NCBI GenBank assembly: GCA_027459545.1
Contig: DAIDID010000008.1
Span: forward strand, 1-14,643
Direction: 5' to 3'
DNA length: 14,643 bases
Source: Candidatus Parcubacteria bacterium
GTDB lineage: Bacteria > Patescibacteriota > Minisyncoccia > Phycocordibacterales > Phycocordibacteraceae
In this document: positions 11,793 to 14,643 of the stretch, in pieces
Numbering within the stretch: position 1 is the stretch's first letter
Layout of the letters: every line of letters starts with the position of its first letter
Made by a program: the position numbers and the translations under genes
The notes under the pieces: model-generated
Database searches by the model: none
Told to the model about the DNA's origin: nothing
Seen by the model: only the letters and a program-made list of their open reading frames with translations

Positions 11793-14363
11793 ATGGCTAA
11801 TTTCTTGGGAAATCTCTTTGCGCAAAATCAATCCGCCAGCTTTTTAAAAGCTGGCGCTCCGGTCGTGGCTCATGCAGCGAAACTCGCAGACGAACTTTCA
11901 AATCTTTCACGAGATGAGCTCGCTGCACGGCTTGCTTCTGTAAAAGAGCGTACAAGTGGAGTACCAGAAAAAGATGAAGACATTGCTGAGGTGTTTGCGC
12001 TTGTGCGCGAGGCATCCTCGCGCACATTAAAGGAGCGTCATTATGACGTTCAGCTTCTTGGTGGACTTACGCTCGCAAAAGGAAAAATTGCTGAGATGCG
12101 TACTGGGGAAGGAAAGACGCTCGTTGCTACGCTCGCAGCTACGCTGCGAGCGCTTGCTGGCAAAGGCGTGCACTTGGTCACCGTAAACGACTATCTCGCA
12201 CGTCGTGATGCAGCATGGATGGGTCAGGTCTATTCATACCTTGGTCTTTCGCTTGGCGTAGTTACTTCGCAAGGCGCATACTTATACGATGCAACACATA
12301 TCACAAATCCCGATGAAGACGAAACACGTGATGAGCTTGGCTCGTTTAAAGTTTTTTATGACTATCTTCGCCCAGTAACAAAAAAAGAAGCGTACGCAGC
12401 AGACATTACCTATGCTACCAATAACGAGCTTGGGTTTGATTACCTTCGTGATAATACCGCGTATGATTCTTCACAGCTTGTGCAGCGCGGTCACCACTAT
12501 GCAATAGTAGACGAAATCGATTCCATTCTTATAGATGAAGCACGCACACCTTTAATTATTTCTGGCCCTGTAGGAGATGCAGAATTACTCTATGACAAAT
12601 TTGCGCGCATAGTAGCAGGATTTATTCCAGAAGAAGACTACACTGTAGATGAAAAACAAAAAGCAGTGCAGCTAACCGATGCAGGAATTACCAAAGCAGA
12701 AAAAGCGCTTGGCATAGAAAATCTCTACACGGAAGGAGGCGTAAAGTATGCACATCACCTTGAGACGGCTGTGCGTGCAAGGGCACTTTTCACAAAGGAC
12801 AAAGAGTACGTTATAAAAGACGGTGAAATAATGATTGTCGATGAGTTTACAGGGCGACTACAGCCAGGACGACGTTGGTCAGAAGGTTTGCATCAAGCAA
12901 TTGAGGCAAAGGAAGGTGTCACTATACAGAAAGAAACTCGCACCTATGCGAGCGTTACCTTTCAAAACTTCTTCCGCATGTATGACGCACTCGCAGGAAT
13001 GACAGGAACTGCGCTTTCTTCAGAAGAAGAATTTTATACTGTATATGCGCTTGATGTCGTAGTCATACCGACAAATCGCAGCATTCAGCGCATCGATCAT
13101 CACGATGTGATTTTTCAGACGACTAAAGGAAAGTACACCGCGCTCGTGCGGCAGGTTAAAGAACTTCGCGAAAAAGGTCAGCCAGTGCTGGTAGGTACGG
13201 TTTCAATAGAAGACAATGAAGTTGTAAGTGAGTACCTTACAAAAGCAAATATTCCCCACGAGCTTTTAAATGCGAAAAATCACGAACGAGAAGGTGAGCT
13301 CATAGCGCAAGCAGGCCGAAAAAATCGCGTGACAGTCGCCACAAACCTCGCTGGTCGCGGAGTTGATATAAAGCTCGGCGGCGCGCCAGTAGACTTCGAT
13401 GAGCGCGAGGCGGTAATGGATGCAGGCGGTCTGTACGTGATAGGTACGGAGCGTCACGAGGCGCGCCGCATTGATAATCAGCTCCGCGGTCGCTCAGGCC
13501 GCCAAGGTGACCCAGGTGAAACGCGTTTCTATGTATCGCTTGAAGATAAACTCATGCGGGTATTTGCGTCAGACATGATGCAAAAAGTAATGGGCACATT
13601 TAAAATTCCGGAAGACGAACCAATAGAGAGCTCGCTCATTTCAAAGTCACTCGAGACAGCACAAAAAAGAATTGAAGGATTTAATTTTGATTCTCGAAAG
13701 CAAGTACTCGCATACGACGACGTACTAAACACACAGCGCCTTTCAGTATATGCACAGCGTCGCATTGCACTTATGGGTACCGCTGAAGAGCTTGAAACCG
13801 TAATTCTCGGAATGATTGCGGGCGATGAGCAAGCACTTCAGACGTACGACACCAAGCGCGCAGAGCTTGGCATAGATGCATTTACAGGAATTATTCGTAG
13901 AATGCTCCTACAAATAATAGATACCTATTGGCTTGAGCAGCTCGAGACAATGGAATACTTGCGAAAGTCAGTTTCACTTCGTGCATACGGACAACGCGAT
14001 CCACTCATCGAATATCGTCGAGAAGGACTTCAGCGATTCACACGTATGCAGCAGGGTATTGCAGGAGCATTTGCAGAGGCACTTCCACGCATTCAGTCTG
14101 TAGATGATGCACAGGCGCGAGCAATACAAGCTGAGCAAGAACGCACGCGTAAGGCACTTGTTGCGGCGAGCGAAAGTGGAGATGGCACAGGAGGAAGAGG
14201 TGGCAAAGGAAATGGCAACGGGCAATCACAAACACCAATCATAAAAAGCGGAATTCAATTTGAGCGAAACGACGTCGTCACTATAAAGCGTGGTGAAGAA
14301 ACTCAGACACTTAAGTATAAGAAAGCAGAACCACTTCTCGCTGAGGGTTGGGTTATTGAGTAA
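11793..14363 (+). CDS. secA: Preprotein translocase ATPase SecA with reduced C-terminal half
   Basis: Motor of the Sec pathway, pushing unfolded proteins through SecYEG (856 residues). Visible in order: Walker A MRTGEGKT (102-109), VTVNDYLARRDA (129-140), TNNELGFDYLRDN (209-221), Walker B VDEIDSILIDEARTPL (239-254), MTGTALSSEEEF (about 402), GTVSIEDNE, TNLAGRGVDIKLGG (about 516) and QLRGRSGRQGDPGE (about 563). A charged segment (about 162-198, GAYLYDATH..ELGSFKVFYD) is inserted before the conserved KKEAYAADITY. Only about 50 residues separate VYAQRRIALMG (about 650) from LLQIIDTYWLEQLETMEYLR (about 704), so the helical-wing region is much shorter than in E. coli or Bacillus. The zinc-binding C-terminus is missing; a Gly-rich linker (796-812) leads to a basic tail (820-856). 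ATG 11793 follows an extended -10. Confidence 0.96.
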   Translation: MANFLGNLFAQNQSASFLKAGAPVVAHAAKLADELSNLSRDELAARLASVKERTSGVPEKDEDIAEVFALVREASSRTLKERHYDVQLLGGLTLAKGKIAEMRTGEGKTLVATLAATLRALAGKGVHLVTVNDYLARRDAAWMGQVYSYLGLSLGVVTSQGAYLYDATHITNPDEDETRDELGSFKVFYDYLRPVTKKEAYAADITYATNNELGFDYLRDNTAYDSSQLVQRGHHYAIVDEIDSILIDEARTPLIISGPVGDAELLYDKFARIVAGFIPEEDYTVDEKQKAVQLTDAGITKAEKALGIENLYTEGGVKYAHHLETAVRARALFTKDKEYVIKDGEIMIVDEFTGRLQPGRRWSEGLHQAIEAKEGVTIQKETRTYASVTFQNFFRMYDALAGMTGTALSSEEEFYTVYALDVVVIPTNRSIQRIDHHDVIFQTTKGKYTALVRQVKELREKGQPVLVGTVSIEDNEVVSEYLTKANIPHELLNAKNHEREGELIAQAGRKNRVTVATNLAGRGVDIKLGGAPVDFDEREAVMDAGGLYVIGTERHEARRIDNQLRGRSGRQGDPGETRFYVSLEDKLMRVFASDMMQKVMGTFKIPEDEPIESSLISKSLETAQKRIEGFNFDSRKQVLAYDDVLNTQRLSVYAQRRIALMGTAEELETVILGMIAGDEQALQTYDTKRAELGIDAFTGIIRRMLLQIIDTYWLEQLETMEYLRKSVSLRAYGQRDPLIEYRREGLQRFTRMQQGIAGAFAEALPRIQSVDDAQARAIQAEQERTRKALVAASESGDGTGGRGGKGNGNGQSQTPIIKSGIQFERNDVVTIKRGEETQTLKYKKAEPLLAEGWVIE
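11834..11856. repeat. Perfect 11-bp inverted repeat near the secA start
   Basis: CGCCAGCTTTT (11834-11844), one T, then its exact complement AAAAGCTGGCG (11846-11856), covering codons 14-22. It begins about 40 bases after the ATG. Confidence 0.8.
12002..12026. repeat. Perfect 11-bp inverted repeat inside secA
   Basis: TGTGCGCGAGG (12002-12012), loop CAT, then CCTCGCGCACA (12016-12026), coding for the VREASSRT segment. Confidence 0.8.
12130..12152. repeat. Perfect 10-bp inverted repeat inside secA
   Basis: CGCTCGCAGC (12130-12139), loop TAC, then GCTGCGAGCG (12143-12152), just after the Walker A coding region. Confidence 0.78.
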
Positions 14364-14392
14364 ATCCAAGTTTCGATTTGTAAGGTCGCAAC

Positions 14393-14409
14393 CTGAGTTA
14401 GAAACTCAG
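14393..14409 (+). repeat. Small hairpin downstream of secA
   Basis: CTGAGTT (14393-14399), loop AGA, then AACTCAG (14403-14409). There is no adjacent T-run, so on its own it is not a terminator; it may stabilise the 3' end of the secA mRNA. Confidence 0.5.
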
Positions 14410-14425
14410 AAAGATTTTATATCCA

Positions 14426-14454
14426 CCTCATCCTTTCATGAGGGGTTTCTTTTT
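14426..14454 (+). terminator. Probable intrinsic terminator after secA
   Basis: CCTCAT (14426-14431), a six-base loop, then ATGAGG (14438-14443), followed by GG and the T-rich stretch TTTCTTTTT (14446-14454). The stem is short, so it is moderate in strength. Confidence 0.6.
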
Positions 14455-14480
14455 ATACTTAGGTAAGTCTTTTGATAATT

Positions 14481-14508
14481 TTGTGATACACACTCTGATG
14501 TGTATACT
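14481..14508 (+). promoter_or_regulatory. Promoter with embedded operator for the RHH gene
   Basis: A -35-like TTGTGA (14481-14486) and a -10 TATACT (14503-14508) are separated by 16 bases. The inverted repeat ATACACA (14486-14492), a six-base spacer, then TGTGTAT (14499-14505) fills the spacer and overlaps the -10. A protein bound there would block polymerase. The -10 ends six bases before ATG 14515, so the mRNA should be leaderless. Confidence 0.6.
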
Positions 14509-14514
14509 GGAATT

Positions 14515-14643
14515 ATGAAAAAAGACACATCTTATCAGCGAATAAATATCACCATGCCCACCAAGACTCTCAAGAAATTAGACAAAGTTGCACCCAAAGG
14601 CGACCGTAGTGGCTTCATAACTGAGGCTGTGAATGAATACATT
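14515..14643 (+). CDS. Ribbon-helix-helix (CopG/Arc-type) DNA-binding protein, 3' end outside the window
   Basis: Forty-three codons are open to the window edge, starting MKKDTSYQRINITMPTKTLK. The pattern is a short beta strand with alternating residues (RINITMP), a helix (TKTLKKLDKVAP), a turn with GDRS, and a second helix (GFITEAVNEYI), which is the ribbon-helix-helix fold used by CopG, Arc, MetJ and many antitoxins (VapB, RelB, ParD types). Such proteins bind as dimers to short inverted repeats. One lies directly in its own promoter, so autorepression is likely (inference). If it is an antitoxin, a toxin gene should follow just beyond base 14643. The remaining length is unknown. Start choice is supported by the -10 box six bases upstream. 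Confidence 0.75.
   Translation, partial: MKKDTSYQRINITMPTKTLKKLDKVAPKGDRSGFITEAVNEYI

Noticed and set aside
14364-14480. tRNA or other RNA gene after secA
   Set aside because: Two small hairpins are present but no cloverleaf, anticodon arm or CCA-type end could be assembled.

Overview
The window looks like chromosome of a Patescibacteria/CPR bacterium, probably of the Parcubacteria type. This is inferred from gene style, not from a marker gene. The supporting features are a SecA with a shortened C-terminal half and no zinc-finger tail, a 34-residue lysine/alanine protein, an O-antigen-ligase-like membrane protein with a TPR-like tail, almost no Shine-Dalgarno sequences, and several -10 boxes placed so close to the ATG that the mRNAs would be leaderless. 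TGA is used as a normal stop (ends at 2071, 5505 and 9511), so the UGA-recoding CPR lineages are unlikely.

Positions 1-9511 form a surface-glycan locus. A tightly packed plus-strand run holds three GT4-like glycosyltransferases (one cut by the window edge), a NodB-type polysaccharide deacetylase and four SAM-dependent methyltransferases of different families. Genes overlap by 4-22 bases or are 2-20 bases apart. A minus-strand Wzx-type flippase follows, then a divergent Wzy/WaaL-family ligase or polymerase. Together they suggest a glycan built on a lipid carrier, trimmed and methylated, flipped, and polymerised or transferred to an acceptor. From about 3150 to at least 6000 the DNA is visibly more AT-rich than the flanks, and the switch falls exactly at a gene junction, suggesting a swapped-in cassette.

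Positions 9512-14363 are housekeeping. MurB (peptidoglycan) ends in a strong terminator. A gene-free stretch of 338 bases (10546-10883) then follows, AT-rich and full of inverted repeats, with one perfect DnaA box. After it come the tiny lysine-rich protein, a convergent terminator, a minus-strand protein with a possible Cys-His-Asp arrangement, and SecA with its own extended -10 promoter. The last 129 bases begin a ribbon-helix-helix regulator whose promoter contains an inverted-repeat operator.

The observations most worth following up are a nine-G tract inside a glycosyltransferase (possible phase-variation switch), a cluster of unusually perfect hairpins inside the murB and secA coding sequences, the patterned AT-rich intergenic region, and the repeated leaderless promoter geometry. 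No RNA gene, CRISPR array, transposase or insertion sequence was recognised.
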